Below, piece by piece: positions 17,976 through 26,317 of a stretch of 64,000 nt of DNA. This DNA is from Rhodospirillaceae bacterium. Its GTDB lineage: Bacteria; Pseudomonadota; Alphaproteobacteria; Dongiales; Dongiaceae. Both the position numbers and the translations under genes were made by a program. Each line of letters begins with the position of its first letter. Position 1 is the stretch's first letter. The notes beneath the pieces are model-generated. The model saw only the letters and a list, made by a program, of their open reading frames with translations, did not search any database and was not told the DNA's origin. The DNA lies in the NCBI GenBank assembly GCA_008012315.1, contig SSEL01000018.1, forward strand, positions 1 to 64,000. The letters are read 5' to 3'.

Positions 17976-18899
17976 TCATGCAGCCGGCTCCTGCCGCATT
18001 TCCGCCAGCAGCCAGCCGACGATATCCCGCAGCACTTTTTCCGCCGGATGCCGGTTGCGATAGCTGACGAAATAGCCGTGCTCGGGCCGATGCAGGCCGG
18101 GCAGGATCTGGATCAGGCTGCCGGCCTGCAGCAGCGGATCGACCAGGCCCCGCCAGCCGAGCGCAACACCTTCGCCGGCCAATGTCGCCTGCAGCAGCAG
18201 CGGATAGGTGCTGTAGAGCAGCTGCGCCTTGGCAGCCGGCGGCTTCACCCCTTGCAGGCGCAGCCAGGTCGACCATTCCAGCCAGCGGGCATTGACCTCA
18301 TCCATGTGCAGCAAGCGTTCCTCCGGCAGGTCGGCCGCCGTGATCTCCGGGTCGCGCAGATGCGGCCGCTCATCGAGATAGGCCGGGCTGCAGATCGGAA
18401 AGACCTCTTCCTCGAAGAGCTGCACCGATTGCCAGCCGGGCCAGTCGCCGGTACCGAAGCGGATCGCCAGATCGCTGTTCGCCAAGGTGAGATCGTCGTC
18501 CTGGTCGCTGGTGAGCAGGCGAAAGAACAAATTGGGATAGGTGGCACGCAGGCGGCCGAAACGCGGCATCAGCCATTGCTGGGCGAAACCGAAATTGGCA
18601 GCGATGCGGATCGTCTGGTCGCCGCCTTGGGCCCGCAGGATGGCGGTCGCCCGGGCGATGCTTTCCAAGCCCAGCGTCACCGCATCGCGATAGTCCCGGC
18701 CCGCCGCGGTCAGGCTGAGGCCCCGGCGGTTGCGCTGGAACAAAGCCTGGCCGAGATCGGCTTCCAGCAATTGCAGGTGGCGGCTGATGGCAGGCTGGCT
18801 GATGCCGAGCTCGCGCGCCGCCGCCGACATGCTGCCCAGGCGGGCGGCGGCTTCGAAGGGAATCAGGCAGCCGATCGGCGGATAGCGTCGCTTAGACAT
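17976..18899 (-). CDS. LysR-family transcriptional regulator (GcvA-like)
   Basis: 307 aa with an N-terminal winged helix-turn-helix (FEAAARLGSMSAAARELGIS, then QPAISRHLQLLE) and a periplasmic-binding-type effector domain. It is divergent from the dioxygenase/HD pair, with about 100 bp between starts, so it is the best candidate regulator of that pair. A T-N11-A dyad overlaps its own start codon. The effector cannot be named from sequence. Confidence 0.93.
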   Translation of the reverse strand: MSKRRYPPIGCLIPFEAAARLGSMSAAARELGISQPAISRHLQLLEADLGQALFQRNRRGLSLTAAGRDYRDAVTLGLESIARATAILRAQGGDQTIRIAANFGFAQQWLMPRFGRLRATYPNLFFRLLTSDQDDDLTLANSDLAIRFGTGDWPGWQSVQLFEEEVFPICSPAYLDERPHLRDPEITAADLPEERLLHMDEVNARWLEWSTWLRLQGVKPPAAKAQLLYSTYPLLLQATLAGEGVALGWRGLVDPLLQAGSLIQILPGLHRPEHGYFVSYRNRHPAEKVLRDIVGWLLAEMRQEPAA

Positions 18900-18911
18900 A
18901 ACGACATGTTA
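18899..18911. promoter_or_regulatory. Candidate LysR-type T-N11-A box
   Basis: TAACGACATGTTA is a T-N11-A motif with TAAC/GTTA dyad symmetry. It overlaps the start codon of the LysR gene and lies about 90 bp before the divergent dioxygenase gene, a sensible place for autoregulation and activation. Short motifs of this type occur by chance, so confidence is modest. Confidence 0.4.
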
Positions 18912-18996
18912 TATCTATTCGAAAATTTTTCCAGCTATTCCGGTGCAGAGTTCGCGCTCAAAATGCGCTGAACTGATACCAGAGAGCGCCGAGATC

Positions 18997-20133
18997 ATGC
19001 CCCAGATAGAATTGTCCGACACCCCGACCCCGCGCCTGACCCTGCGACTCGCCAATGGTTCCGAGCGCGTCATCCATCCGCTCTGGCTGCGCGAGCGCTG
19101 CACCGCCGAGGCCAGCATCGACCGGCGCACCGGGCAGCGGCTCTACAATCCCTCCGAGCTCGATCCGCAACTGCGCCTCATCAGTGTCACCCGCACGGCG
19201 CTGGACGAACTCACGGTCCTGTTCAGCGATGGCCATACCAGCCGGTTCAGCGAAGCGGTCCTTCTGGCCGAAGCCGGGATGAGCCCGGACAGTGACGGCC
19301 TCCCGGCGCGGCTGGCCTGGAATGCGTCGCTCGCCACGCTGCCGGAAGCCGTCTGGCAGGACCAGCCGAGCGATGCCTTGCGGTTCGACATCGCCGAAAA
19401 ATTCCTGCGCTATGGATTCATCGTGCTGCATAACGTGCCGCGCGTCTCCCTGGCATTGTTCGGCGTGGCCGAAAGCTTCGGCTTCGTGCGCGACACCAAT
19501 TTCGGACGGCATTTCGATGTGCGGTCGGTGCCGGATGCCAATGACCTCGCCTATAGCTCGCTGGCGCTCGACCCCCATGTCGACAATCCCTATCGCGAGC
19601 CTTCGCCCGGCATCCAGTTGCTGCATTGCCTGGTCAACGAAACCCAGGGCGGGCTTTCCACTCTGGTCGATGGCCTGGCTTGCGCCGACGCCTTGCGCCA
19701 TCGTGATCCCGATGCCTATCGCCTGCTGACCACCATTCCGGTCCGCTTCCAGTTCACCGATCGCGATGCCGAGCATGTCGCCTGGCAGCCGCATGTGAAA
19801 CTGGACGAGCGCGGCACGTTCCAGGCCATCCATGTCAGCCCGCGCCTCGATTTCGCGCCCTTGCTGCCGCCCGATGAATTACAGGCTTTCTATGCCGCGC
19901 GCCGTCAGCTCGACAGCCTGCTGAAATCCGCCGAATTCGAAATCCGCTTCCGCCTCGGCGACGGCGACCTGGTGATGTTCGACAACCGGCGCCTGCTGCA
20001 TGGCCGGACATCCTTCGACATCCGCGAAGGGAAGCGGCATCTGCAGGGTTGCTATATCGATATCGACGGGCCGCGCAGCCTGTACCGCGTGCTGCGCCGG
20101 ACGCAGGTCCAGCAGTCGCGCGCCGCAGAGTAA
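18997..20133 (+). CDS. TauD/gamma-butyrobetaine hydroxylase-type 2-oxoglutarate Fe(II) dioxygenase, TmpA-like
   Basis: 378 aa from the ATG at 18997 (an upstream GTG at 18943 has no support). The N-terminal small domain contains HPLWLRERC; unlike classic gamma-butyrobetaine hydroxylase, the zinc-cysteine cluster is not complete. The C-terminal cupin-like domain has the iron facial triad H194, D196 (DPHVDNP) and H335 (LLHGRTSF). The next gene is an HD-domain protein; this pairing matches TmpA-TmpB, in which the dioxygenase hydroxylates 2-trimethylaminoethylphosphonate. Family assignment is solid; the substrate is inference, and carnitine-like or other quaternary amines remain possible. Confidence 0.85.
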   Translation: MPQIELSDTPTPRLTLRLANGSERVIHPLWLRERCTAEASIDRRTGQRLYNPSELDPQLRLISVTRTALDELTVLFSDGHTSRFSEAVLLAEAGMSPDSDGLPARLAWNASLATLPEAVWQDQPSDALRFDIAEKFLRYGFIVLHNVPRVSLALFGVAESFGFVRDTNFGRHFDVRSVPDANDLAYSSLALDPHVDNPYREPSPGIQLLHCLVNETQGGLSTLVDGLACADALRHRDPDAYRLLTTIPVRFQFTDRDAEHVAWQPHVKLDERGTFQAIHVSPRLDFAPLLPPDELQAFYAARRQLDSLLKSAEFEIRFRLGDGDLVMFDNRRLLHGRTSFDIREGKRHLQGCYIDIDGPRSLYRVLRRTQVQQSRAAE

Positions 20134-20166
20134 GTCAGCCGCAGAGTAAATCTAAGGAAACACACA

Positions 20167-20745
20167 ATGAGCAAGACAGTCAGCTTCCTGCAGATGAAAG
20201 ACGGCACCCGCGAGGACTATCTCCTGCTGGACCAGTCGGAGCGCAATTTCGCCACCGGCCTGCCTAGCCGGGTGATGGAGTCCTTGGCCAAACTCGATCA
20301 TTCACTGGAAGGTTACAAGGTCAGCCGGCTGGAGCATTCCCTGCAGACCGCGACGCGCGCCGAGGCCGATGGCGCCGATGACGAGATGATCGTCGCCGCC
20401 CTCATCCACGATATCGGCGATGAGCTCGCCCCCTATAATCATGCCGAGATCGCCGCCGGCATGATCCGCCCCTATGTGCGGGCGGAGGTGACCTGGGTGG
20501 TCGAGCAGCACGGCATTTTCCAGATGTATTATTACGCCCATCACCTGGGCGGCGACCGCAATGCCCGCAACCGTTTCCGCGACCATCCGTGGTATGCGAG
20601 CTGCGAGCGTTTCTGCGAGCGCTGGGACCAGGCGGCATTCGATCCCGATTACACCAGCAAGCCGCTCAGCTATTGGGAACCGCTGGTGCGCGACATCTTC
20701 GGCCGGCAGGCGCATGATCCGCGCTATGTCAAATCGGCCGCGTGA
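20167..20745 (+). CDS. HD-domain oxygenase, TmpB/PhnZ-like
   Basis: 192 aa. Candidate metal ligands of an HD-fold di-iron site are H57 (RLEHSLQTA), H81-D82 (LIHDIGDE), H92, H115 (EQHGIF) and D154 (ERWDQAAFD). The MYYYAHHLGG and PWYASCERF segments are typical of the group related to PhnZ and TmpB, which cleave the C-P bond of 1-hydroxyalkylphosphonates, rather than of HD phosphohydrolases. AAGGAAAC precedes the ATG and only 33 bp separate it from the dioxygenase gene. The last codons and stop lie in the first copy of a 28-bp repeat. Confidence 0.82.
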   Translation: MSKTVSFLQMKDGTREDYLLLDQSERNFATGLPSRVMESLAKLDHSLEGYKVSRLEHSLQTATRAEADGADDEMIVAALIHDIGDELAPYNHAEIAAGMIRPYVRAEVTWVVEQHGIFQMYYYAHHLGGDRNARNRFRDHPWYASCERFCERWDQAAFDPDYTSKPLSYWEPLVRDIFGRQAHDPRYVKSAA

Positions 20746-20820
20746 GAAATCGCGGCAAAGCCGCGCCGCGTGAGAAATCGCGGCAAAGCCGCGCCGCGTG
20801 AGAAATCGCGGCAAAGCCGC
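20737..20820. repeat. Three perfect tandem copies of a 28-bp hairpin repeat
   Basis: Copies at 20737-20764, 20765-20792 and 20793-20820 are identical. Each begins GCCGCGTGAGAAATCGCG and contains a GCGGC-AAA-GCCGC stem-loop. The first copy includes the last two codons and stop of the HD-domain gene; the last copy abuts the stop codon of the convergent eipB gene. The array therefore fills the whole intergenic space. Confidence 0.95.
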
Positions 20821-21711
20821 TCAGGGCGCTTTGCATTTTTCCTTCGATGACACGTCGAGCTGGCGCAAGTCGCCTTCCATCGGGATGCCAGCGAAGGAAA
20901 ACACCATCTTGCCGATGACGCCGTTATCGTAGACCTGCAGGCTCTGCTCGAAATCGGGCAGGCCCTCGGGTCCGGGATTGAGGAAAAACGCCAGATCGAC
21001 CGGCCGTGATTGCACTTTTGCCAGCGCCGGGAATTGCTTGTCCTGATCGTGCCAATGCAAAGTACCCGGCCCCAAGGCGGCGGTGATCGTTATCGGCTCG
21101 TCGCTGACCGTGCCGTCGAAGACATTGGCCGATAGAAACCCTTCTCCTGACGCCGCCGCTTGCAGCAGACGCAGGCTATGCGCGGTGGGCAGCATGACCC
21201 CGGCCGGCAGCTCATGCCGGCCGCGCGTCGGCAAGGCGGTGGTCACGGCACCCTTGCCGCTCGATTCGACACTGGCTTCACCGCGCCGTTGATCGCCTCT
21301 CTCACCGTTGCGGAATTCTTCGCTTTGATAGCGATAACGGCGGCCATCCTTGGATTCCCAGGTGATCTGCCGCCACTCGAAACCCGCCTCCTCTTCGTCC
21401 TCGTCGCCACCGCCCAGCCGCAATTTGGCGCGCTGATTGATCGACCAGCCGTCGCAGGTATCGATCCATTCGAAAATCAGCATGCCATCGGCGGTGACGG
21501 TTTCCTCGGCGCCCGGAACCTGGCGGCTGTGGAGGATATAGATCGCCTTATGCGGCAGGACCTCGACGGCAGCCGCCGGCCGCCCGGCCGGCAGCATGAA
21601 GGTGCCGCCAAGCAGGATCGCGAGGCCGAGCCGGCGAAAAATCGATCGACGAATACCCTGCCGGATGGAGGAATTCCCAAGCCTCACTGCCATTGCCACC
21701 GCTCTTGCCAT
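20821..21711 (-). CDS. eipB: EipB-like cell-envelope integrity protein (DUF1849)
   Basis: 296 aa from the ATG at 21711; a TTG at 21747 would lengthen it. An Arg-rich n-region and hydrophobic stretch (LGLAILLGGTFMLPAG, cleavage near AAAVEV) mark export to the periplasm. The mature part matches the DUF1849 pattern: PHKAIYILHS, the DTCDGW cysteine, and a final cysteine in KEKCKAP; in Brucella EipB two such cysteines form a conserved disulfide. EipB is a beta-spiral protein needed for envelope integrity. The gene faces the HD-domain gene across the 28-bp repeats. Confidence 0.88.
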   Translation of the reverse strand: MARAVAMAVRLGNSSIRQGIRRSIFRRLGLAILLGGTFMLPAGRPAAAVEVLPHKAIYILHSRQVPGAEETVTADGMLIFEWIDTCDGWSINQRAKLRLGGGDEDEEEAGFEWRQITWESKDGRRYRYQSEEFRNGERGDQRRGEASVESSGKGAVTTALPTRGRHELPAGVMLPTAHSLRLLQAAASGEGFLSANVFDGTVSDEPITITAALGPGTLHWHDQDKQFPALAKVQSRPVDLAFFLNPGPEGLPDFEQSLQVYDNGVIGKMVFSFAGIPMEGDLRQLDVSSKEKCKAP

Positions 21712-21853
21712 CGTTCTCTCGCCTGCGTCCTGTCGCCCGCTCGTCAATTCGGGCCGCTCCCAGGCAGTATCGCACGGCCAAAGCCACCAAGATAAGCCCC
21801 GATCGCGCTGGACCGAGAAGGCCCGGCGCCCGTCTCATTTTTGGAGCCGCCAG

Positions 21854-22819
21854 ATGTCGAAGAAACCCTTCATCCATGTGACCCGCAAGCTGCCCGATGC
21901 CGTCACCCAGCGGCTCCTTGCCAGCTATGAGGCGGCGCTCAATCCCGGTGATCATGTACAGACGCCCGACGAAATTCTCAGAGGCGCCGAAAAAGCCGAT
22001 GCCCTTCTGGTCACGCCGACCGACAAGCTCACCCCCGAGCTGATCGAGAAGCTGCCGGCCAATGTGAAGATGATCGCTACCTTCTCGGTCGGCCATGAGC
22101 ATATCAATCTCGACGCCGCCAAGAAGCGTGGGCTGCCGGTTTCCAACACGCCCGACGTGCTGACCGATGCCACCGCCGATATCACCCTGCTGCTGATGCT
22201 GGGCGCCGCGCGCCGGGCCTATGAAGGTGAGCGCGCCGTCCGCGAGGCAACCTGGAAATCCTGGTCGACGGTCTACATGCTGGGCGTGCATATGACCGGC
22301 AAGCGCCTGGGCATTTTCGGCATGGGCCGCATCGGCCAGGCGGTTGCCAAACGCGCCCGCGCCTTCGACATGGAAATCCACTATTCCAACCGTCGCCAAT
22401 TGCCGGCGGACCAGGAACAGGGCGCCATCTTCCACGCCGATCCGGAAGACCTGCTGGGTCATAGCGATTTCCTGTCGATCAACGCCCCCGGCAGCGCCGA
22501 GACCCATCATTGGCTGAATGCCCACCGCATCGCCAAGATGCCGGACGGCGCCATCGTCATCAACACGGCGCGCGGCCCGCTGGTCGATGACGCCGCGCTG
22601 ATCGCTGCGCTGAAATCGGGCAAATTGTTCGCCGCCGGCCTCGATGTCTTCGAAGGCGAGCCGAACATCAATCCGGCCTATCGTGACCTCAGCAACGTCT
22701 TCCTGCTGCCGCATCTCGGCAGCGCGACGATCGAGACCCGCAATGCCATGGGCTTCAAGGCGCTCGACAATCTCGACGCCTTCTTCGCCGGCAAGCCCCT
22801 GCCCGACCGCGTGGTCTGA
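21854..22819 (+). CDS. D-isomer 2-hydroxyacid dehydrogenase (glyoxylate/hydroxypyruvate reductase type)
   Basis: 321 aa. The Rossmann nucleotide loop GMGRIGQAVAKRA is followed by the catalytic set Arg (NTARGPLVDD), Glu (DVFEGEP) and His (LLPHLGSAT). Overall pattern fits GyaR/GhrB-type NAD(P)H-dependent reductases of glyoxylate and hydroxypyruvate. I take ATG 21854 (GGAG nine bases upstream) rather than the much longer open frame from 21596, which runs antisense through eipB. A strong terminator follows. Confidence 0.93.
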   Translation: MSKKPFIHVTRKLPDAVTQRLLASYEAALNPGDHVQTPDEILRGAEKADALLVTPTDKLTPELIEKLPANVKMIATFSVGHEHINLDAAKKRGLPVSNTPDVLTDATADITLLLMLGAARRAYEGERAVREATWKSWSTVYMLGVHMTGKRLGIFGMGRIGQAVAKRARAFDMEIHYSNRRQLPADQEQGAIFHADPEDLLGHSDFLSINAPGSAETHHWLNAHRIAKMPDGAIVINTARGPLVDDAALIAALKSGKLFAAGLDVFEGEPNINPAYRDLSNVFLLPHLGSATIETRNAMGFKALDNLDAFFAGKPLPDRVV

Positions 22820-22844
22820 GGAGTTTTCTGCTGGAAGAATCGGA

Positions 22845-22870
22845 GCGCGGCCCGGTGGGCCGCGCTTTTT
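22845..22870 (+). terminator. Rho-independent terminator after the hydroxyacid dehydrogenase
   Basis: Perfect 9-bp GC stem GCGCGGCCC / GGGCCGCGC with a GGT loop, followed by five Ts. Confidence 0.92.
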
Positions 22871-22910
22871 CATTGCCGAATCAAGCAATTGTCTCTGCTA
22901 CCGAGGCTTG

Positions 22911-22938
22911 TTGACAATCGTCGGACAACCATTATTCT
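22911..22938 (+). promoter_or_regulatory. Sigma-70-type promoter of the Rrf2 gene
   Basis: TTGACA at 22911-22916, a 16-bp spacer and TATTCT at 22933-22938. The -10 element runs into a 16-bp motif also found upstream of sbp, so a bound regulator would block RNA polymerase. Confidence 0.65.
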
Positions 22939-22953
22939 CTATCACCTGAGTAG
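22938..22953 (-). promoter_or_regulatory. Candidate Rrf2 operator 1
   Basis: Minus-strand reading CTACTCAGGTGATAGA, an imperfect dyad (CTA...TAG) that overlaps the -10 element of the Rrf2 promoter. It matches the site at 23477-23492 at 13 of 16 positions. Binding by the Rrf2 protein encoded just downstream is inferred from position and recurrence. Confidence 0.6.
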
Positions 22954-22967
22954 AGATTAAAAAGATC

Positions 22968-23414
22968 ATGCTGTCGCAAAAAGCCAAGTATGCCATGCGT
23001 GCCTTGCTTTACCTGGCCCAGGCCGAGCCTGACCAGCCGGTGCTGATCGGCGATATCGCCGAGAGGCAGCAGGTCCCGCGGAAGTTCCTGGAGCTGATCC
23101 TCCTGGAACTGAAGCGCCATGGCCTGGTCCGCAGTTATCGCGGCAAGAATGGTGGTTATACCTTGGCCAGGCGGGCGGACGAGATCTTTTTTGGCCATGT
23201 GATCCGGATGATCGATGGTCCCTTGGCGCAATTGCCCTGCGCCAGCAAGACCGCCTATCGGCGATGCGAGGATTGCCAGGACGAAGCGACCTGCGCCATC
23301 CGCAAAGTGCTGCGTCAGGTACGCGATGCCTCATCGCATATCCTGGATCATACCAGCCTCGCCGATGTCATGAACCAGCGGCCAACCGGGTTGGATCTCG
23401 GCGCCGGCATTTAA
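22968..23414 (+). CDS. Rrf2-family transcriptional regulator
   Basis: 148 aa with an N-terminal winged helix (MLSQKAKYAMRALLYLA, then the recognition region VPRKFLELILLELKR) and the family signature YRGKNGGYTL. Three cysteines in CEDCQDEATC plus one at LPCASK could bind an Fe-S cluster as in IscR, or sense sulfur status; spacing does not settle this. It lies directly upstream of the sulfate importer genes and shares an operator-like motif with them, so it is probably the sulfate-uptake regulator. The start is the ATG at 22968. Confidence 0.93.
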   Translation: MLSQKAKYAMRALLYLAQAEPDQPVLIGDIAERQQVPRKFLELILLELKRHGLVRSYRGKNGGYTLARRADEIFFGHVIRMIDGPLAQLPCASKTAYRRCEDCQDEATCAIRKVLRQVRDASSHILDHTSLADVMNQRPTGLDLGAGI

Positions 23415-23453
23415 GCCAGGATAAGGAAACCGGAGGAAGGACGGCATGTTCTT

Positions 23454-23483
23454 TTGTCGATTTCTGAAACAAAAGACTACTAA
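23454..23483 (+). promoter_or_regulatory. Candidate promoter of the sulfate transport operon
   Basis: TTGTCG at 23454-23459, an 18-bp spacer and TACTAA at 23478-23483, about 45 bp before the sbp start. Matches to consensus are partial. The -10 lies inside the second copy of the putative Rrf2 site. Confidence 0.45.
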
Positions 23484-23492
23484 ATTGATAGA
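23477..23492 (+). promoter_or_regulatory. Candidate Rrf2 operator 2
   Basis: CTACTAAATTGATAGA, matching site 1 at 13 of 16 positions with identical spacing of CTACT and TGATAGA. It overlaps the candidate -10 element upstream of sbp. The recurrence in two neighbouring intergenic spaces is the main support. Confidence 0.6.
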
Positions 23493-23526
23493 TATACTTG
23501 TAGCAGCGTGAATAGAGGAGGTGATC

Positions 23527-24546
23527 ATGACGCGTCTTCGTATGGTGTTGGGAGGCATCTTCGGTGCCGCCGTTCTCGCAACAGCCCAGCTCACCGGCCC
23601 GCCGGCGCTGGCGGAAACATCCCTGCTCAACGTGTCCTATGACCCGACGCGTGAATTGTATAAAGCTTATAACGAGGCTTTCGCCAAACACTGGAAGGCG
23701 ACGACCGGAGAGGATGTGACGATCGAATCGTCCCATGGCGGTTCCGGCAAGCAGGCCCGCTCAGTCATCGACGGATTGGAAGCCGATGTGGTGACGTTGG
23801 CCCTCGCCTATGACATCGATGAGATCAGCACCCAGGGCGGATTGATCGATCCGGCCTGGCAGAAGCGCCTGCCCGATAACAGCACGCCCTATACCTCCAC
23901 CATCGTTTTCCTGGTGCGCAAAGGCAATCCGAAGAACATCAAGGACTGGCCCGATCTGGTGAAAAACGACGTCCAGGTGATCACGCCGAATCCGAAAACC
24001 TCCGGCGGCGCACGCTGGAACTATCTCGCCGCCTGGGGCTATGCCCTGAAAGCCAATAACGGTGACGAAGCCAAGGCGAAGGAATTCATCGGCCAGCTCT
24101 TCAAGCATGTGCCGGTGCTGGATACCGGTGCACGCGGCGCCACCACGACCTTCGTCCAGCGCGGCATCGGCGATGTGCTGATCGCCTGGGAAAACGAGGC
24201 ATTCCTGGCGCTGAAGGAATTGGGCAAGGACCAGTTCGAACTGGTGGTGCCCAGCATGAGCATCCTGGCCGAGCCGCCGGTCGCCGTTGTTGACAAGATT
24301 GCAGACAAGCATGGCACCCGCAAAGTTGCGGAAGCCTATCTGCAATACCTGTATTCGCCGGAAGGCCAGGAGATCGCCGCGCAGAACTACTATCGCCCGC
24401 GCGACCCCAAGGTCGCCGAGAAATACGCCAGCAGCTTCCCAAAAGTGTCGCTCTTCACCATCGATGAGTTCGGTGGCTGGCAGAACGCGCAGAAGACGCA
24501 TTTCGCCGATGGCGGCGTCTTCGATCAGATCTATCAGCCGCAATAA
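23527..24546 (+). CDS. sbp: Sulfate ABC transporter, periplasmic sulfate-binding protein
   Basis: 339 aa with a Sec signal peptide ([15 protein letters not shown], cleavage near ALAETS), then the sulfate-binding fold: [49 protein letters not shown] and [11 protein letters not shown]. These are the Sbp/CysP signatures. It delivers sulfate or thiosulfate to the CysTWA importer encoded next. AGAGGAGG six bases before ATG 23527 fixes the start over the GTG at 23521. Confidence 0.96.
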   Translation: MTRLRMVLGGIFGAAVLATAQLTGPPALAETSLLNVSYDPTRELYKAYNEAFAKHWKATTGEDVTIESSHGGSGKQARSVIDGLEADVVTLALAYDIDEISTQGGLIDPAWQKRLPDNSTPYTSTIVFLVRKGNPKNIKDWPDLVKNDVQVITPNPKTSGGARWNYLAAWGYALKANNGDEAKAKEFIGQLFKHVPVLDTGARGATTTFVQRGIGDVLIAWENEAFLALKELGKDQFELVVPSMSILAEPPVAVVDKIADKHGTRKVAEAYLQYLYSPEGQEIAAQNYYRPRDPKVAEKYASSFPKVSLFTIDEFGGWQNAQKTHFADGGVFDQIYQPQ

Positions 24547-24557
24547 GCAGGGACCGA

Positions 24558-25430
24558 ATGGCAACCACCGCATTAACAGGCCGTCCACGCCCGCTCTTGC
24601 GGTGGAAGCAACCCAGCGTGATTCCCGGCTTCGGGCTCACGCTGGGTTTTGCCCTGACCTATCTCAGCCTCATCGTCCTTATTCCCCTTGTTGCCCTGAT
24701 CTTGCGCCCCGTCGACATGGGATTTGCCGGCTTCTGGCATGCTGTTTCCGCGCCACGTGTTCTCGCCTCCCTTAAGATCAGCTTCGGCGCGGCCTTGCTG
24801 GCCGCCATCATCAATGCCTTCTTCGGCCTGATCGTTGCCTGGGTCCTTGTGCGGTATCGCTTCCCGATGAAACGCTTCGTCGATGCGCTGGTCGACCTGC
24901 CTTTTGCTTTGCCGACCGCGGTTGCCGGTATCGCCTTGACCGGCATCTATGCGCCCAATGGCTGGATCGGCCGTTTTTTCGAGCCACTTGGCATCAAGCT
25001 CGCTTTTACCCCGCTCGGCATCGTGATCGCGCTGATTTTCATCAGCCTGCCTTTTGTGGTTCGTACCATCCAACCCGTGCTGCAGGACTTCGATGCAGAA
25101 TTCGAGGACGCCGCCGCCAGCCTCGGCGCGACGCGCTGGCAGACCTTCCTGATGGTCATCCTGCCGAGCATCGCGCCGGCTCTGCTGACCGGCTTCGCAC
25201 TCGCTTTCGCGCGCGCGGTCGGCGAATACGGCTCGGTCATCTTCATCGCCGGTAATATGCCGATGGTCTCGGAAGTGGCACCGCTGTTGATCGTCACCAA
25301 GCTTGAACAATATGACTATGCCGGCGCCTCGGCGATCGCCATCGTCATGCTGTGCTTCTCCTTCCTGATCCTGCTCGCGGTCAATCGCCTGCAACGCCAT
25401 CTCAGCCGCCACCGGGAGCGCGTCGCATGA
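24558..25430 (+). CDS. cysT: Sulfate ABC transporter permease CysT
   Basis: 290 aa with about six membrane segments and the inner-membrane permease loop [15 protein letters not shown] (EAA motif) that contacts the ATPase. [15 protein letters not shown] and [17 protein letters not shown] are typical of CysT/CysU. It begins 11 bp after sbp, and its stop overlaps the start of cysW (ATGA), as expected for an operon with stoichiometric permeases. Confidence 0.96.
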   Translation: MATTALTGRPRPLLRWKQPSVIPGFGLTLGFALTYLSLIVLIPLVALILRPVDMGFAGFWHAVSAPRVLASLKISFGAALLAAIINAFFGLIVAWVLVRYRFPMKRFVDALVDLPFALPTAVAGIALTGIYAPNGWIGRFFEPLGIKLAFTPLGIVIALIFISLPFVVRTIQPVLQDFDAEFEDAAASLGATRWQTFLMVILPSIAPALLTGFALAFARAVGEYGSVIFIAGNMPMVSEVAPLLIVTKLEQYDYAGASAIAIVMLCFSFLILLAVNRLQRHLSRHRERVA

Positions 25431-26290
25431 TACGCCGCATTTCACCCGCGACACTCAATGTGCGCAGCGAGCCAGCCTGGCTGCGGATCTTGCTGATTGC
25501 CGTCAGCGTCAGCTTCATCGTCGTGATGCTGGTCCTGCCCCTGATCAGCGTCTTTACCGAGGCGCTGGCAAAGGGCTTCGCACCTTATCTGGCGACGATC
25601 GCCGATTCCGATGCGCTGGCGGCGATCCGCCTGACGCTGCTGGTCGCCGTCATCGCCGTGCCGCTCAATCTCGTCTTCGGTCTCTGCGCGGCCTGGGCGG
25701 TGGCTAAATTCGACTTCCGCGGCAAGTCACTGCTGATCACGCTGATCGACCTGCCCTTCTCGGTCTCGCCGGTCATTTCCGGCCTGATCTATGTCCTGCT
25801 GTTCGGCGCCCGCGGCTGGCTGGGCCCGGTGCTGGACGAATACGGCATCAAGATCATCTTCACGGTCACCGGCCTGGTCCTGGCGACGATCTTCGTCACC
25901 TTCCCCTTCATCGCCCGCGAACTCATTCCCCTGATGCTGGAACAGGGCAGCGAGGAGGAAGAGGCCGCCATCTCGCTCGGTGCCGGTGGGCTTCAGACGT
26001 TTCTGCGCGTAACGCTGCCGAATGTCGCCTGGGGCCTGCTCTATGGCGTGCTCCTCTGCAATGCCCGCGCGATGGGTGAATTCGGTGCCGTTTCAGTGGT
26101 TTCCGGCCATATCCGCGGCAAGACGAATACCGTGCCGCTGCATGTGGAAATCCTGTACAACGAATACGATTTCGTCGGCGCCTTCGCCGTCGCCTCGCTC
26201 TTGGCTTTGCTGGCGCTCGTGACCCTGGTATGCAAAAGCCTTCTGGAGTGGAAATTCGGTGACCGCCTGGCCGGCGGCGCCAAGCATTAA
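25427..26290 (+). CDS. cysW: Sulfate ABC transporter permease CysW
   Basis: 287 aa, the second membrane subunit. [20 protein letters not shown] and [16 protein letters not shown] (EAA loop) and the [15 protein letters not shown] stretch identify CysW. The ATG at 25427 overlaps the cysT stop by four bases; an upstream in-frame start at 25352 lies inside cysT and has no support. Confidence 0.96.
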   Translation: MIRRISPATLNVRSEPAWLRILLIAVSVSFIVVMLVLPLISVFTEALAKGFAPYLATIADSDALAAIRLTLLVAVIAVPLNLVFGLCAAWAVAKFDFRGKSLLITLIDLPFSVSPVISGLIYVLLFGARGWLGPVLDEYGIKIIFTVTGLVLATIFVTFPFIARELIPLMLEQGSEEEEAAISLGAGGLQTFLRVTLPNVAWGLLYGVLLCNARAMGEFGAVSVVSGHIRGKTNTVPLHVEILYNEYDFVGAFAVASLLALLALVTLVCKSLLEWKFGDRLAGGAKH

Positions 26291-26317
26291 GGATTGCCCC
26301 CTTTTTAGGATCTAAGC

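Noticed and set aside
20737..20820. Possible CRISPR array
   Set aside because: The 28-bp units are directly adjacent with no spacers and include a gene's stop codon; no cas genes in the window.
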